Origin: Candidatus Dormiibacterota bacterium
GTDB taxonomy: Bacteria; Chloroflexota; Dormibacteria; Aeolococcales; Aeolococcaceae
Reading direction: 5' to 3'
Length of the DNA stretch: 49,274 nucleotides
Assembly: GCA_003170875.1 (NCBI GenBank)
Contig: PMYJ01000109.1
Span: forward strand, 1-49,274
Below are positions 34,625-43,333 of the stretch, in pieces. The notes under the pieces were generated by a model. The model was not told the origin of the DNA and made no database searches. It saw nothing but the letters and a program-made list of their open reading frames with translations. The position numbers and the translations under genes are program-made. Numbering within the stretch: position 1 is the stretch's first letter; the number at the start of each line of letters is the position of its first letter.

Positions 34625-36082
34625 ATGAGCTACCCGGTCACGCTCCAGCTCCGCGGCCGCCGCTGCACCGTGCTCGGCGACGGGCCGCTCGCGGCCGACA
34701 AGGCCCGTGGGCTGCTGCGTGCCGGTGCCCAGCTGACCGTGATCGCCGCCACTCCCTGCACCGAGCTGGAGGCCCTCCAGGCCGAGCCCCGGCTGACCCT
34801 CCTCCGCCGCGGCTACACCCCCGGCGACCTGGCCGGCACCTTCCTCGCCATCGACGCGTCGGGTGACGAGGAGATCAACCGGCTCAGCTTCGCCGAGGCG
34901 GAGGAACGGGGCGCGCTCATCAACGTCGTCGACCAGCCCGAGCGTTGCGACTTCTACGCGCCGGCACTGGTCCGGAGGGGCCCGCTCAGCGTGGCCATCT
35001 CGACGGACGGCGAGAGCCCCTTCCTGGCCGGCGCCGTCCGCGCGCGCCTGGAGCGCATCCTGGGAGAGGAGTGGGGGCCGTTCACGGCTCTGGTCGGCGG
35101 GGTGCGCCGGAGGCTGCGCGAGCGCGGTGTGCCGATCGCGGAGCAGACCCCCGTGTACCGGCGGCTGCTCCGCTCTGAGATCCGCGATCTTCTTCGGGAC
35201 GGGCGCGCCGAGGAGGCCCGCTACGCCGCCGTGGCGATCGAGACCGCCGCCGGCAGGCCCCGGACCGGATCCGTCGCCCTCGTTGGCGCAGGCCCCGGCG
35301 ACCCGTCGCTGCTCACCCTGGCGGCTCGGGAGCTGCTCGCCGAGGCCGGGGCCGTCTACCACGATTCGCTCGTCGATCCGCGCACCCTCGCCCTCTGCGG
35401 CCCCGGCGCGCGGCTCGTCGACGTCGGCAAGCGGGGCGGGCGCGAGTCCGCCGACCAGGGGTGGATCACGGCCCAGCTCATCGAGGCCGCCCGCTCCGGG
35501 GAGGACGTGGTCCGGCTCAAGGGCGGCGACCCGTTCGTCTTCGGCAGGGGAGGGGAGGAGCTCACCGCCCTCCGCCACGCCGGCCTCGAGGTGGTGGTCG
35601 TCCCCGGGGTCAGCTCGGCGCTGGCCGCGCCGGCCGTTGCCGGCATCCCGGTCACCCTGCGGGGGCTCGCCTCCTCGCTCGCGGTCGTCACCGGCTCGGA
35701 GTGGGACGGGTCGAGCCCCGAGCGGCTCGAGGCCATCGCTTGCGCGGTCGACACCCTGGTGGTGCTCATGCCGCTGGGCAACCTCGCGATCATCTGCGCC
35801 CGGCTGGTGGCGGCGATCGGTCCCGACCGGCCCGCCGCGCTGGTGGCCTCGGCGACGCTCCAGGAACAGAGGGTGGTGCGCGCCCCCATCGCCCGCATCG
35901 CGCGCGCAGCGGCGGAAGCGGGGATCGCCTCGCCGGCGACGCTGGTGGTCGGCGAGGTGGTCGACGCCATCCCGCTGCAGCAGGTGGGCGACTTGGTGGC
36001 GAGCGCCGGGGTCGGTCCCGGCATCGGTGAGGCGGTGGCAAGCGCCGGGCCGCGCCCCGGCATCGAGGAGGTCGGCAGATGA
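34625..36082 (+). CDS. cysG: Siroheme synthase (precorrin-2 dehydrogenase/ferrochelatase + uroporphyrinogen-III methyltransferase)
   Basis: The 485-residue product has an N-terminal dehydrogenase/chelatase (VLGDGPLAADKARGLL as the nucleotide loop; NVVDQPERCDFYAPALV holding the catalytic Asp) and a C-terminal SAM methyltransferase starting VALVGAGPGDPSLLTLAA, with VRLKGGDPFVFGRGGEE and VVPGVSSALAAPA. It makes siroheme from uroporphyrinogen III for the sulfite reductase encoded next. It starts 10 nt after the previous stop and overlaps the next gene by 4 nt. The loop GDGPLAADKA departs from the usual GGGxVAxRK form. The C-terminus repeats two similar VASAGxxPGI segments. Confidence 0.92.
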   Translation: MSYPVTLQLRGRRCTVLGDGPLAADKARGLLRAGAQLTVIAATPCTELEALQAEPRLTLLRRGYTPGDLAGTFLAIDASGDEEINRLSFAEAEERGALINVVDQPERCDFYAPALVRRGPLSVAISTDGESPFLAGAVRARLERILGEEWGPFTALVGGVRRRLRERGVPIAEQTPVYRRLLRSEIRDLLRDGRAEEARYAAVAIETAAGRPRTGSVALVGAGPGDPSLLTLAARELLAEAGAVYHDSLVDPRTLALCGPGARLVDVGKRGGRESADQGWITAQLIEAARSGEDVVRLKGGDPFVFGRGGEELTALRHAGLEVVVVPGVSSALAAPAVAGIPVTLRGLASSLAVVTGSEWDGSSPERLEAIACAVDTLVVLMPLGNLAIICARLVAAIGPDRPAALVASATLQEQRVVRAPIARIARAAAEAGIASPATLVVGEVVDAIPLQQVGDLVASAGVGPGIGEAVASAGPRPGIEEVGR

Positions 36083-37866
36083 TCGGCGAGCAGGAACTGG
36101 CGATCCCGCCCGTGGTCGCTGCGGAGATCGAGGACTTCGAGCGGCGCGCCCACGCGTTCGCCACCGGCGAGGAGAGCGAGGACACCTTCAAGCCCTACCG
36201 CCTCTCCTACGGCATCTACGGCCAGCGCCAGGACGGCTATCAGATGGTGCGCGTCAAGATCCCGCACGGCCGCCTGACCTCCGCTCAGCTGGAGGCGCTC
36301 GCCGACTTCAGCGAGCGGTTCTGCGATGAGGGGGAATACCCGGGTGGCGGTGGTCGCGGCATGGGTCACGTCACCACGCGGCAGGACATGCAGTTTCACT
36401 TCGTGCCGCTCGCACGGGTGGCGGAGGCGATGCGCCACCTGGCCCGCGCGGGCCTGACCACTCGTGAGGCCTGCTTCAATACGGTGCGCAACATCACCGG
36501 CTGCCCCCTCGCGGGCGCCTGCGGCACCGAGGCGTTCGACATCACCCCGTATGCGCAGGCGGCCACGGAGCTCTTCCTGCGCAACCCGATCTGCCAGAAC
36601 CTGCCACGCAAGTTCAAGATCGCCTTCTCCGGCTGCGAGACCGACTGTGGCCTGGGGGCGATGCACGATATCGGTGCGGTCGCGCGGGTGCAGGACGGTG
36701 AGCGCGGCTTCAAGGTCTGGGTCGGCGGCGGGCTGGGCAACTCTCCGCGCCCGGCCACACTCCTCTACGAGTTCGTCCCGGTGCGCCGCTTTTACCCGGT
36801 TATCGAGGCCATCATCCGCGTCTTCGACGCCGAGGGCCCGCGCAAGAACCGCAACCGCGCTCGGATCAAATTCCTCTTCGACAAGACGTACACCGCCGAG
36901 ACGTTCCGTGCCCGGGTTGAGGAGGAGGTCGCCGAGCTGCCGTCCGACGCGTGGTCGTACCGGATCCTCGACGGGCTGCCGGAGCGTGTGGATCGCGAGG
37001 CGGGAAGCCGTGAGGCGCTCAGCCCGCTGCCCACTTTCAGCATCGCCGGGGTGGCGCGAGGAGTCCAGTACGCGCGCTGGCGCGTCACCAACGTGATGGC
37101 GCACCGGCTCGAGGGGTACGCCCTGGTCTCGCTCCGCCTCACACTCGGCGATATCACGTCCACCCAGCTGCGGGTTGCCGCGGAGGCGGCGCGGCGCTGG
37201 AGCGGGGACGAGGCGCGCGCCAGCGCGGGGCAGAATCTCGTGCTCCGCGACGTGCGCGTCGACGAGCTCTCGGCGCTCTATGACTTCCTGCTGCCCCATG
37301 GGCTCGCCGAGGCCGAGGCGCTCGGCATCCGCGACGTCGTGACCTGCCCAGGGGCGGACACCTGCAACCTAGGAATCACCTCCTCGCGGGGGCTCGGCCG
37401 CGCCGTGAGTCGCTGGCTGGATGACGGGCGGCTGCAGGACCTGCCGGAGTTCGCCGGCACCAGTATCAAGGCGAGCGGCTGCCCCAACTCATGCAGCCAG
37501 CACCACATCGCGACCGTCGGCTTCTACGGCAACAGCAAGCACGTCGGGGACGACCCGGTGCCGCACTACATGCTGATGCTGGGCGGCGGCATCGACGCCC
37601 GCGGTGCCCGGATGGCCCAACCGGTGATGAAGATCCCGGCCCGCCGCGTCCCGGTCGCCCTCGAGCGTCTGGTCGCCCAGTACCGCGAGGAACGGGGCGG
37701 TGGCGAGCTCTTTACGCAGTGGGTGGAGCGGGCCGACCGAGACGCCGTCAAGGCGCGGCTCGCCGACCTGACCCTCAGCGACGCGCCCACCGCCGAGGAG
37801 ATCGTCGACTGGGATCAGGACACCGCCTTCACCGGCAAGACCGGTGAGGGGGAGTGCGCCGTCTAG
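36079..37866 (+). CDS. sir: Ferredoxin-type sulfite (nitrite/sulfite) reductase
   Basis: The 595-residue product has two ferredoxin-like half-domains (GHVTTRQDMQFHFVPL; ASAGQNLVLRDVRVDELSALYD) and the siroheme/[4Fe-4S] Cys motifs CPGADTCNLGITSSRGL and SGCPNSCSQHHIA. Additional siroheme-pocket residues are in NITGCPLAGACGTE. It reduces sulfite (or nitrite) to sulfide with six electrons from ferredoxin. The neighbouring cysH, APS kinase-sulfurylase and cysG genes favour sulfite. It is the last gene of the operon, 2 nt from the end of a convergent gene. The usual nirA Tyr-Cys crosslink region was not checked. Confidence 0.9.
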   Translation: MIGEQELAIPPVVAAEIEDFERRAHAFATGEESEDTFKPYRLSYGIYGQRQDGYQMVRVKIPHGRLTSAQLEALADFSERFCDEGEYPGGGGRGMGHVTTRQDMQFHFVPLARVAEAMRHLARAGLTTREACFNTVRNITGCPLAGACGTEAFDITPYAQAATELFLRNPICQNLPRKFKIAFSGCETDCGLGAMHDIGAVARVQDGERGFKVWVGGGLGNSPRPATLLYEFVPVRRFYPVIEAIIRVFDAEGPRKNRNRARIKFLFDKTYTAETFRARVEEEVAELPSDAWSYRILDGLPERVDREAGSREALSPLPTFSIAGVARGVQYARWRVTNVMAHRLEGYALVSLRLTLGDITSTQLRVAAEAARRWSGDEARASAGQNLVLRDVRVDELSALYDFLLPHGLAEAEALGIRDVVTCPGADTCNLGITSSRGLGRAVSRWLDDGRLQDLPEFAGTSIKASGCPNSCSQHHIATVGFYGNSKHVGDDPVPHYMLMLGGGIDARGARMAQPVMKIPARRVPVALERLVAQYREERGGGELFTQWVERADRDAVKARLADLTLSDAPTAEEIVDWDQDTAFTGKTGEGECAV

Positions 37867-37868
37867 CT

Positions 37869-38105
37869 CTATGAGGATTCCGGTGCGGTGCGTTCCGGCG
37901 TGTGCTCGACGGTGAGCTCCACGCCCGGCTTCGCCCTGGCCAGCGCAGGCAGGATGTGATTGAGCACTTGCTCGGCTGTGGCCTTGTGCCGGTTGCCCGC
38001 CGCGGTGATCTGATACCAGCCCGCGCTGTCCTTGGAGAAGTAGTAGTAGAGCCGGCCGGTCGTGGAAGTGAACGTGATGCGGTACTCGGTGTTGCGTAAC
38101 GCCAT
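37869..38105 (-). CDS. Hypothetical 78-residue protein
   Basis: A small soluble protein with a beta-rich centre (TEYRITFTSTTGRLYYYFSKDSAGWYQITAAG) and a helix (ATAEQVLNHILPALARAKPG) before an acidic tail. I recognise no family. It lies 48 nt downstream of the GNAT gene on the same strand and ends 2 nt from the convergent sulfite reductase gene, leaving no room for a dedicated terminator. The ATG has GAGG close upstream. Confidence 0.65.
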   Translation of the reverse strand: MALRNTEYRITFTSTTGRLYYYFSKDSAGWYQITAAGNRHKATAEQVLNHILPALARAKPGVELTVEHTPERTAPESS

Positions 38106-38153
38106 CGCCTCGTCTCACACCTCCGCTGGACAGGGCGAAACTGTACCTTCTGC

Positions 38154-38786
38154 TCATCCGGTGATGAGCAGCGTGGCGGGATCGGGCCAGGCGTAACGGA
38201 GCTTGTACACCTCACCGCGGAGCCGGCTCGGATCGCCGCCCGGCGGGTGGAGGCGGTCCCGACCCACGCGCCGTCCGCCCCGCGCCTCGTAGAAGCGCTG
38301 GGCGCGGACGTTCTGCTCCAGGACCCAGAGGGAGAGCCCCGAGGACGGCCGCTGCTCGATGACGGCCTCGGCGGTGAGCGCCATCAGCCGGGTCCCGATC
38401 CCCTGGCGCTGGTGGGTGTGAGCGACGTGAAGGTTGTCGAGATACGCGCCCCAGGTGGGGTTCTCGTCGAGGATCGAGTAGGCGAACCCGACCAGGGATC
38501 CGGCCTCCTCGGCCACGATGGCGAAGCGGTCGGCGGGCTGCTCACGCAGCCGCGCCGTCCAGAAGGCGAGCCGCTCGGTCACGACATCCCCGTCGAGGAA
38601 GGTGTCCGCGTAGGCGCCCCGGTAGTTGCGCCGCCAGCTATCGGCGTGCAGGGCTGCGACCGGGCCGGCATCGTGGGTGCCGGCGCGTCGGAACTGAACG
38701 CCGCCATTCCGGGCGATTGCGACATGCTCCCCGTGGGAAGGCTGGCCCGCGGTCGCCGGCGTCGGCTGGGGGTCACGGTCTGCCAC
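38154..38786 (-). CDS. GNAT family N-acetyltransferase
   Basis: The 210-residue product has a GNAT fold: FRRAGTHDAGPVAALHADSW at the N-side, FAIVAEEAGSLVGFAYSI, then the acetyl-CoA loop LHVAHTHQRQGIGTRLM (motif A) and LSLWVLEQNVRAQRFYEARGGRRVGR (motif B). About 25 poorly conserved residues precede the domain. GTG at 38786 is chosen because GAGGAG lies about 9 nt upstream. The acceptor substrate is unknown. A 95-bp divergent region separates it from the next gene. Confidence 0.85.
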   Translation of the reverse strand: MADRDPQPTPATAGQPSHGEHVAIARNGGVQFRRAGTHDAGPVAALHADSWRRNYRGAYADTFLDGDVVTERLAFWTARLREQPADRFAIVAEEAGSLVGFAYSILDENPTWGAYLDNLHVAHTHQRQGIGTRLMALTAEAVIEQRPSSGLSLWVLEQNVRAQRFYEARGGRRVGRDRLHPPGGDPSRLRGEVYKLRYAWPDPATLLITG

Positions 38787-38881
38787 GTCGGGGAACTCCT
38801 CGCGGTGGGCTGACTGGCGCTCGCCGGATCGGCAGTCGATTTCAACCGGGGCAGCGGGCCACCCCGGTTCACAATACCGGC

Positions 38882-39463
38882 GTGGCCACCCCTCCCGTTC
38901 CTGGTAGTGCCTACGCAGGCGTCGGTTCGCGTGCGACGCCGGCGGGGATCTGCCATCTGATGGAGCGGTTCGGCTCCGAGCTGGCTCGGCGCGGCTGGAC
39001 GCTCCGGTCGGGCGGCGCCGTCGGGGCGGACAGCGCCTTCGAGAAGGGGGCGCGGGCGGCCGGCGGGAGGTGTGAGATCTACCTGCCGTGGCCCGGATAC
39101 AACGAGCATGCCGAGGGTCGCCTGGTCGAGGCGTCCCCGGAGGCATACGACCTCATGGCGCAGATCCACCCCGTCTTCGCGCGCCTGCCCGGGAGCAGCC
39201 GGCGGCTGCACGCGCGCAACGCCCACCAGATCCTCGGCGCCGACCTCCAGTCGCCGGTCGCGATGGTGGTCTGCTGGACGCCCGGGGCCAGGGGGCGCGG
39301 CGGCACCGGGAGCGCCATCCGCCTGGCGCGGTCGCGGGACATCCCGGTGCATGACCTCGCGGACATCGCCGCCCGGCGCCACATGGGGGAGTTGCTCGGG
39401 CTCGAGGTCGAGCCTCCGCAGGACGCGGGCGCTGACGGGGGGCAGCTGCCGCTTCCCCTCTGA
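38882..39463 (+). CDS. SLOG/DprA-like Rossmann nucleotide-binding protein
   Basis: The 193-residue product begins YAGVGSRATPAGICHLMERFG, then TLRSGGAVGADSAFEKGA and EIYLPWPGYNEH, followed by AMVVCWTPGARGRGGTGSAIRLARSRDIPVHDL. These match the Rossmann-like fold of DprA/SMF and DUF2493 phage or SLOG proteins: GSR motif, SGGAxGAD loop, and a GGTGSAIRLA second loop. SLOG proteins bind nucleotides or nucleotide signals. The function here is unknown. The GTG start lies 3 nt after an AATACCGG segment and has no ribosome site. Confidence 0.78.
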   Translation: MATPPVPGSAYAGVGSRATPAGICHLMERFGSELARRGWTLRSGGAVGADSAFEKGARAAGGRCEIYLPWPGYNEHAEGRLVEASPEAYDLMAQIHPVFARLPGSSRRLHARNAHQILGADLQSPVAMVVCWTPGARGRGGTGSAIRLARSRDIPVHDLADIAARRHMGELLGLEVEPPQDAGADGGQLPLPL

Positions 39464-39600
39464 GGTTCGCGCCTGCAGGGCGGGGCCCGGGTCGACCTCG
39501 CCCTGGGAAGCCGGTAGCGTTCCGGCGCATCCTCGCCCCGTCGATCGCGTGGCCGGGGCCGCCTCGCGGGTCGCCTGACCGGGCGCCGGCCCTCGGCTGC

Positions 39601-40905
39601 GTGAGCCGCCCGATTGACCATCTGCCCCGGCTGCGGATGGAGCAGATGCATCTACCCCAGACGCACCAGAACGCTCAGAGTGAGCGAATGGTCAGTGCAG
39701 AGGCGGTAGCCACATCCAGCCCTTCCCACACCGTCCTGGTCGTGGACGACGACCCCAGCTTCCGCGGGGCACTCGTCGAGTTGATCGGCATCGACCCCAG
39801 GCTGAAGGTCGTCGGGTCCGCTTGTGACGCAAGCGAGGGAGCCGAGATGGTGCGCTCGCTGCGGCCGACGGTGTGCCTCTGCGACGTCCGGCTTCCCGGT
39901 GGCGGTGGTGAGATCGTCGCGGCTGAGGCCCGCCGCTCCGCGCCAGAGACGCGGGTCGTGGCCCTCTCCGCCTGCGACGACACCAGCACGATCATGGGGA
40001 TGTTCCGCGCCGGCGCAATGAGCTACATCGTCAAGGGCGCCGCCGGCGACGAGGTGCTCGATGGCATCCACAGGGCGATTCGCGGCCAGGCCTCCATGCC
40101 CGCCTGCGCCGCCACCGCGGTCGGCGCCGAGCTCCGTGGCCAGGAGGAGGACGCGCAGGGCAAGGTGATCCTGCTCCGCAACGTACTCGACCACGACCTC
40201 ATGAACGTCGTCTTCCAGCCGGTGGTCGACATCGAAACCCGCGAGCCGATCGCCTTCGAGGCGCTCTGCCGGGTCAACTCGCCGCCGCAGCGGCCGCCGG
40301 ACATGTGGTTTGCGGATGCCGCCGACAACGACCTGGGCCTCGAGTTTGAGCTGCAGGCGATCCGCCTGGCCCTCGGCCACCTCTCCCACCTTCCCGGTGG
40401 CTGCCCGCTTCACATCAACGCGTCGCCGGCCGTGGCGATGTCCAAGGAGCTGGCGTCCCTGCTCGAGGGTATCGGGCCGGAGAGGATCATCCTGGAGATC
40501 ACCGAGCACACCCAGATCGAGAATTACCCGGCGCTCACCGCTGCACTCGCTCCGCTTCGCGCCGCCGGGGTGTTGATCGGTGTCGACGACGCGGGCTCTG
40601 GTTTCTCGTCCATGAGCCACATCGTCAATATGGAAGCCGACGTCATCAAGGTGGACATCTCGCTGGTGCGCGACATCCACCTCAACAAGATGCGCCGTGC
40701 CATGGTGGGTGCGCTCGCCGAGTTTGCGCGGCAGGCCGAAGCCCTGGTGATCGCCGAGGGCGTCGAGCTGGAGGAGGAGCGGGCCACTCTCATCACCCTC
40801 GGAGTGACCGCTGCACAGGGTTACCTCTTCGGGCGACCCGCGCCCTGCCGCTGTGCGACCCCGCACGTCGAGAAGCAGCCGGCAGCGGTAGTAGCCTCCG
40901 CCTGA
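39601..40905 (+). CDS. Response-regulator receiver fused to EAL (c-di-GMP phosphodiesterase) domain
   Basis: About 434 residues. A receiver (about 43-165) has acidic LVVDDDPS, phospho-acceptor Asp in VCLCDVRLPGG and Lys in SYIVKGAAG. An EAL domain (about 195-420) carries FEALCRVN (Glu-x-Leu-x-Arg), EITEHTQIENY, GVDDAGSGFSSMSH and VIAEGVELEEE. The catalytic EAL Glu, two Asp and Lys in VIKVD appear intact, although the usual DDFGTG loop reads DDAGSG. It should hydrolyse c-di-GMP under phosphorylation control. No kinase gene is adjacent. The start is uncertain: GTG 39601, ATG 39637 and ATG 39688 are all possible. Confidence 0.88.
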   Translation: MSRPIDHLPRLRMEQMHLPQTHQNAQSERMVSAEAVATSSPSHTVLVVDDDPSFRGALVELIGIDPRLKVVGSACDASEGAEMVRSLRPTVCLCDVRLPGGGGEIVAAEARRSAPETRVVALSACDDTSTIMGMFRAGAMSYIVKGAAGDEVLDGIHRAIRGQASMPACAATAVGAELRGQEEDAQGKVILLRNVLDHDLMNVVFQPVVDIETREPIAFEALCRVNSPPQRPPDMWFADAADNDLGLEFELQAIRLALGHLSHLPGGCPLHINASPAVAMSKELASLLEGIGPERIILEITEHTQIENYPALTAALAPLRAAGVLIGVDDAGSGFSSMSHIVNMEADVIKVDISLVRDIHLNKMRRAMVGALAEFARQAEALVIAEGVELEEERATLITLGVTAAQGYLFGRPAPCRCATPHVEKQPAAVVASA

Positions 40906-40929
40906 GCCAGGCCAGCGGGGCCCGAACGC

Positions 40930-42315
40930 TCATCCGGTGTCGGGGGCGCGATCCTGCGGCGGACTGGAAGTCGGTGCCGCTGTGAGCGGCTCAGGCGACG
41001 TCGGGCGCACAGAGTCTCGGTCCGGGCCGTAGTCATCGGCGACGGGCGGCAGGGCCACGACGCCCTCGTCGGTGCGGACCAGCCGCCAGCCGCCCTCGTG
41101 CACTCTCCAGTGGTGAGCTCGGCAGATCGTGACAAGATTGGCCAGATCAGTCGAGCCGCCCTGCGCCCAGGGGCGGAGGTGGTGCACCTCGCCCCACGAC
41201 GCCGGCCGGTGGCAGCCCGGCCAGACGCAGCCCCGGTCACGGGCCTGGACCGCCCGGCGGGTCGCCGTCGCCGGCACCCGGGTCGCCCGGCCCACGTCGA
41301 GGACCGCGGAGTCGGCGCCGAACACCACCCGGGTTACCGCGGCGTCGCAGCCCAGGCGCCGCGCGGTCTCGGCGGCGATCGGCCCACCCAGGTCCAGCTC
41401 GGCGGCCGGGGCTCCCTCCCGCCCCTGGACGGTCGCCAGGGTGGCGGTGACTTGAAGGTGGGGACGCTGGCCGGCGTGCTGGGGGAGCACTCCGCTGTCC
41501 AGGGTGTGGCCGGCGAGCTCCACCAGGGCGTCGGCGAAGCGCCGTTCCCGGCTGCGGTTGTCGCCCTCGCCGGGGGGACGGGCGAGCGGCTCCAGGGCGG
41601 TGCGCAGGGTGGCGCCTCCCTCGGTGTCGAGGAAGCCCCGGAGGAAGACGGCGCCGCCCTCGATGGTCTTGAGCTCCAGGAAACGCGCCTCCACCTGCTC
41701 GACCTGCTCGGTGAGGAAGCGGCGGGGGTCGGCGGCGTGGCGGAGGTGGGCGCAGTCGCGGCGGAGCTCGGCCACCGAGCGACGCCGGGCCTTGCGGAGC
41801 AGGGCGTGCTCATCGAAGGCCGGCGCGGAGGCTGACGGGTCGGCGGCGCCCGGCGGGTCTTCGGTCAACGGCTGATCGGCGGCACCTGGCTGTGCAGGGG
41901 CGACCGGCAGGCTTGCGATCCAATCGGCGGTGCGCGCCATCAGGGCCAGATGGGCGTAGCCGATCTCACCCCGGGCGAGGGCTCGGGTGCTCTCCGGCAT
42001 CCGCGCCGCATGCTCGCCGACCACCAGAGCGTTCCACGCCGCGGTGCCGGTGAGGTGGCACTCCTCCTTGACCCAGTCGGTCGGCGAGTTGTGCCCCTGC
42101 CACTCGTCCTCCCCGCAGCCGGCCAGCTCAGTGACCATCTCGGAGAACTCCAGCTCCATCCGGTCGATGAGGCGTCGCCACGCGACCATCTCGTCGCGGA
42201 CCGCCGGTCCGGGCCGGTCGCCGCGAGGGCGGGAGAGGAAGCGCTCGAGGGCGTCACCGACGGCGGCGAGTTCCTCGCCGACGCCCCCACGAGCCCCCAC
42301 CTCTCGAACGGTCAT
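40930..42315 (-). CDS. DUF222 / HNH endonuclease (13E12-repeat type)
   Basis: The 461-residue product has an N-terminal DUF222 helical domain (about residues 25-330; MELEFSEMVTELAG, RSVAELRRDCAHLRHA, KTIEGGAVFLRGFLDTEGG) and a C-terminal HNH nuclease: RDRGCVWPGCHRP, EVHHLRPWAQGGSTDLANLV and CRAHHWRVHEGGW, with the paired Cys and His metal ligands intact. This is the 13E12-repeat family of mycobacteria and relatives. The ATG lies 8 nt from a perfect TATAAT, and a LexA-type box sits in the promoter, so it is probably SOS-induced and leaderless. Confidence 0.9.
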   Translation of the reverse strand: MTVREVGARGGVGEELAAVGDALERFLSRPRGDRPGPAVRDEMVAWRRLIDRMELEFSEMVTELAGCGEDEWQGHNSPTDWVKEECHLTGTAAWNALVVGEHAARMPESTRALARGEIGYAHLALMARTADWIASLPVAPAQPGAADQPLTEDPPGAADPSASAPAFDEHALLRKARRRSVAELRRDCAHLRHAADPRRFLTEQVEQVEARFLELKTIEGGAVFLRGFLDTEGGATLRTALEPLARPPGEGDNRSRERRFADALVELAGHTLDSGVLPQHAGQRPHLQVTATLATVQGREGAPAAELDLGGPIAAETARRLGCDAAVTRVVFGADSAVLDVGRATRVPATATRRAVQARDRGCVWPGCHRPASWGEVHHLRPWAQGGSTDLANLVTICRAHHWRVHEGGWRLVRTDEGVVALPPVADDYGPDRDSVRPTSPEPLTAAPTSSPPQDRAPDTG

Positions 42316-42323
42316 CGTGAGTG

Positions 42324-42353
42324 ATTATACCGAACAGTCGTTCGCATGGTCAA
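42324..42353 (-). promoter_or_regulatory. Near-consensus promoter with LexA (SOS) box in the spacer
   Basis: Read on the minus strand, TTGACC (42353-42348) and TATAAT (42329-42324) are 18 bp apart. The spacer holds CGAAC-GACT-GTTCG (42344-42331), an exact match to the CGAAC-N4-GTTCG LexA operator core of B. subtilis and Actinomycetota. LexA bound there would block RNA polymerase. Confidence 0.75.
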
Positions 42354-42529
42354 GGCGAAAACACCAACAAGCTGCACGAGCCGTTCCTCTCTGCGCCAGC
42401 CCCTTGACGTGACCATAGCGGCGGGTTTCGGCCCGGGTTCGAGGTGGGTGGGACGATCCTCACCGAACGCCTGGTGGCGGAGAGAACCGCCTGAACCGGC
42501 TGCGTCGCGGCCGGTAGACTGGATCCGAG

Positions 42530-43285
42530 ATGCCACGCGTCGTGCTCGTCACGGGGGCCAGCAGCGGGATCGGCGCCGCGACCGCGCGTCGCTTCGCGGA
42601 GATGTCGCGCACCGAGCTGGTCCTCGTCGCCCGCCGCGAGGCGCGCCTCGAAGCCCTCGCCCGCGAGATCGGCGGTGCGACCGTGATCGCCGCGGACCTC
42701 ACCGCGCCGGAGAGCGCGGAGCGCATCGCCACCGTCGTCGAGGAGCGTCACGGGCGGCTCGATGTGCTGGTGAACGATGCGGGCGCAAGCTGGAGCGGGC
42801 GCTTCGCCGAGGCCGGTTGGGCCAATGTGGCCAAGACCATGGACCTCAACTTCAATGCCCAGGTGCGGCTGACCGAGGCGTTGCTTCCCCTGCTGCGGCG
42901 GTCCGCGCCGAGCTCGATCGTCAACGTCGCGAGCACCGCCGGACGGGTGGCCCGGGCCGGTGTGGGTGCCTACTCGGCGAGCAAGTTCGCACTCTGCGGG
43001 TGGACCGACGCGCTCCACCAGGAGGAGCGCAGCCACGGTGTGCACGTCGGATTGGTGCTGCCGGGATTGGTCCCCACCGAGGGGTTCCCCGCCGAGCAGA
43101 TACGGCGCCATCCCATCTTGCGCTGTTTCCTCGGTAGCGACCGGGGAGTGGCGGAGGCGATCGTCGACTGCGCGCTGCACGGGAGGGCGGAGCGCTACTC
43201 GCCCCGCTACTACGGGCTGGCGGCCGTCGTCCGCGCGGCGGCGCCCGGGCTGGTGCGGGCGGTGCTCGACCTCACGTCGGGGTGA
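42530..43285 (+). CDS. Short-chain dehydrogenase/reductase (SDR)
   Basis: The 251-residue classical SDR has coenzyme motif TGASSGIGAATARRF, DVLVNDAGASW (NDAG for the usual NNAG), catalytic Ser in IVNVASTAGRV and YSASKFALCGW (Tyr-x-x-x-Lys). ADLTAP and the Arg after the first strand (LVARREARL) suggest NADP(H) use. The substrate is unknown. TAGACT at 42515-42520 lies 9 nt before the ATG, so the leader is at most a few bases. The stop codon lies inside one arm of a long inverted repeat. Confidence 0.9.
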   Translation: MPRVVLVTGASSGIGAATARRFAEMSRTELVLVARREARLEALAREIGGATVIAADLTAPESAERIATVVEERHGRLDVLVNDAGASWSGRFAEAGWANVAKTMDLNFNAQVRLTEALLPLLRRSAPSSIVNVASTAGRVARAGVGAYSASKFALCGWTDALHQEERSHGVHVGLVLPGLVPTEGFPAEQIRRHPILRCFLGSDRGVAEAIVDCALHGRAERYSPRYYGLAAVVRAAAPGLVRAVLDLTSG

Positions 43286-43333
43286 CTGCGCCCGGGCGGC
43301 AGGAGTAACAGGGGGCGCCCCCGGCGCAGTCAC
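43282..43333. terminator. Bidirectional terminator overlapping both stop codons
   Basis: GTGACTGCGCC at 43282-43292 is the exact reverse complement of 43323-43333. The intervening 30 bases end in the palindrome GGGGGCGCCCCC (43311-43322). The outer arms contain the TGA of the SDR gene and the TGA (minus strand) of the convergent gene. Confidence 0.65.
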
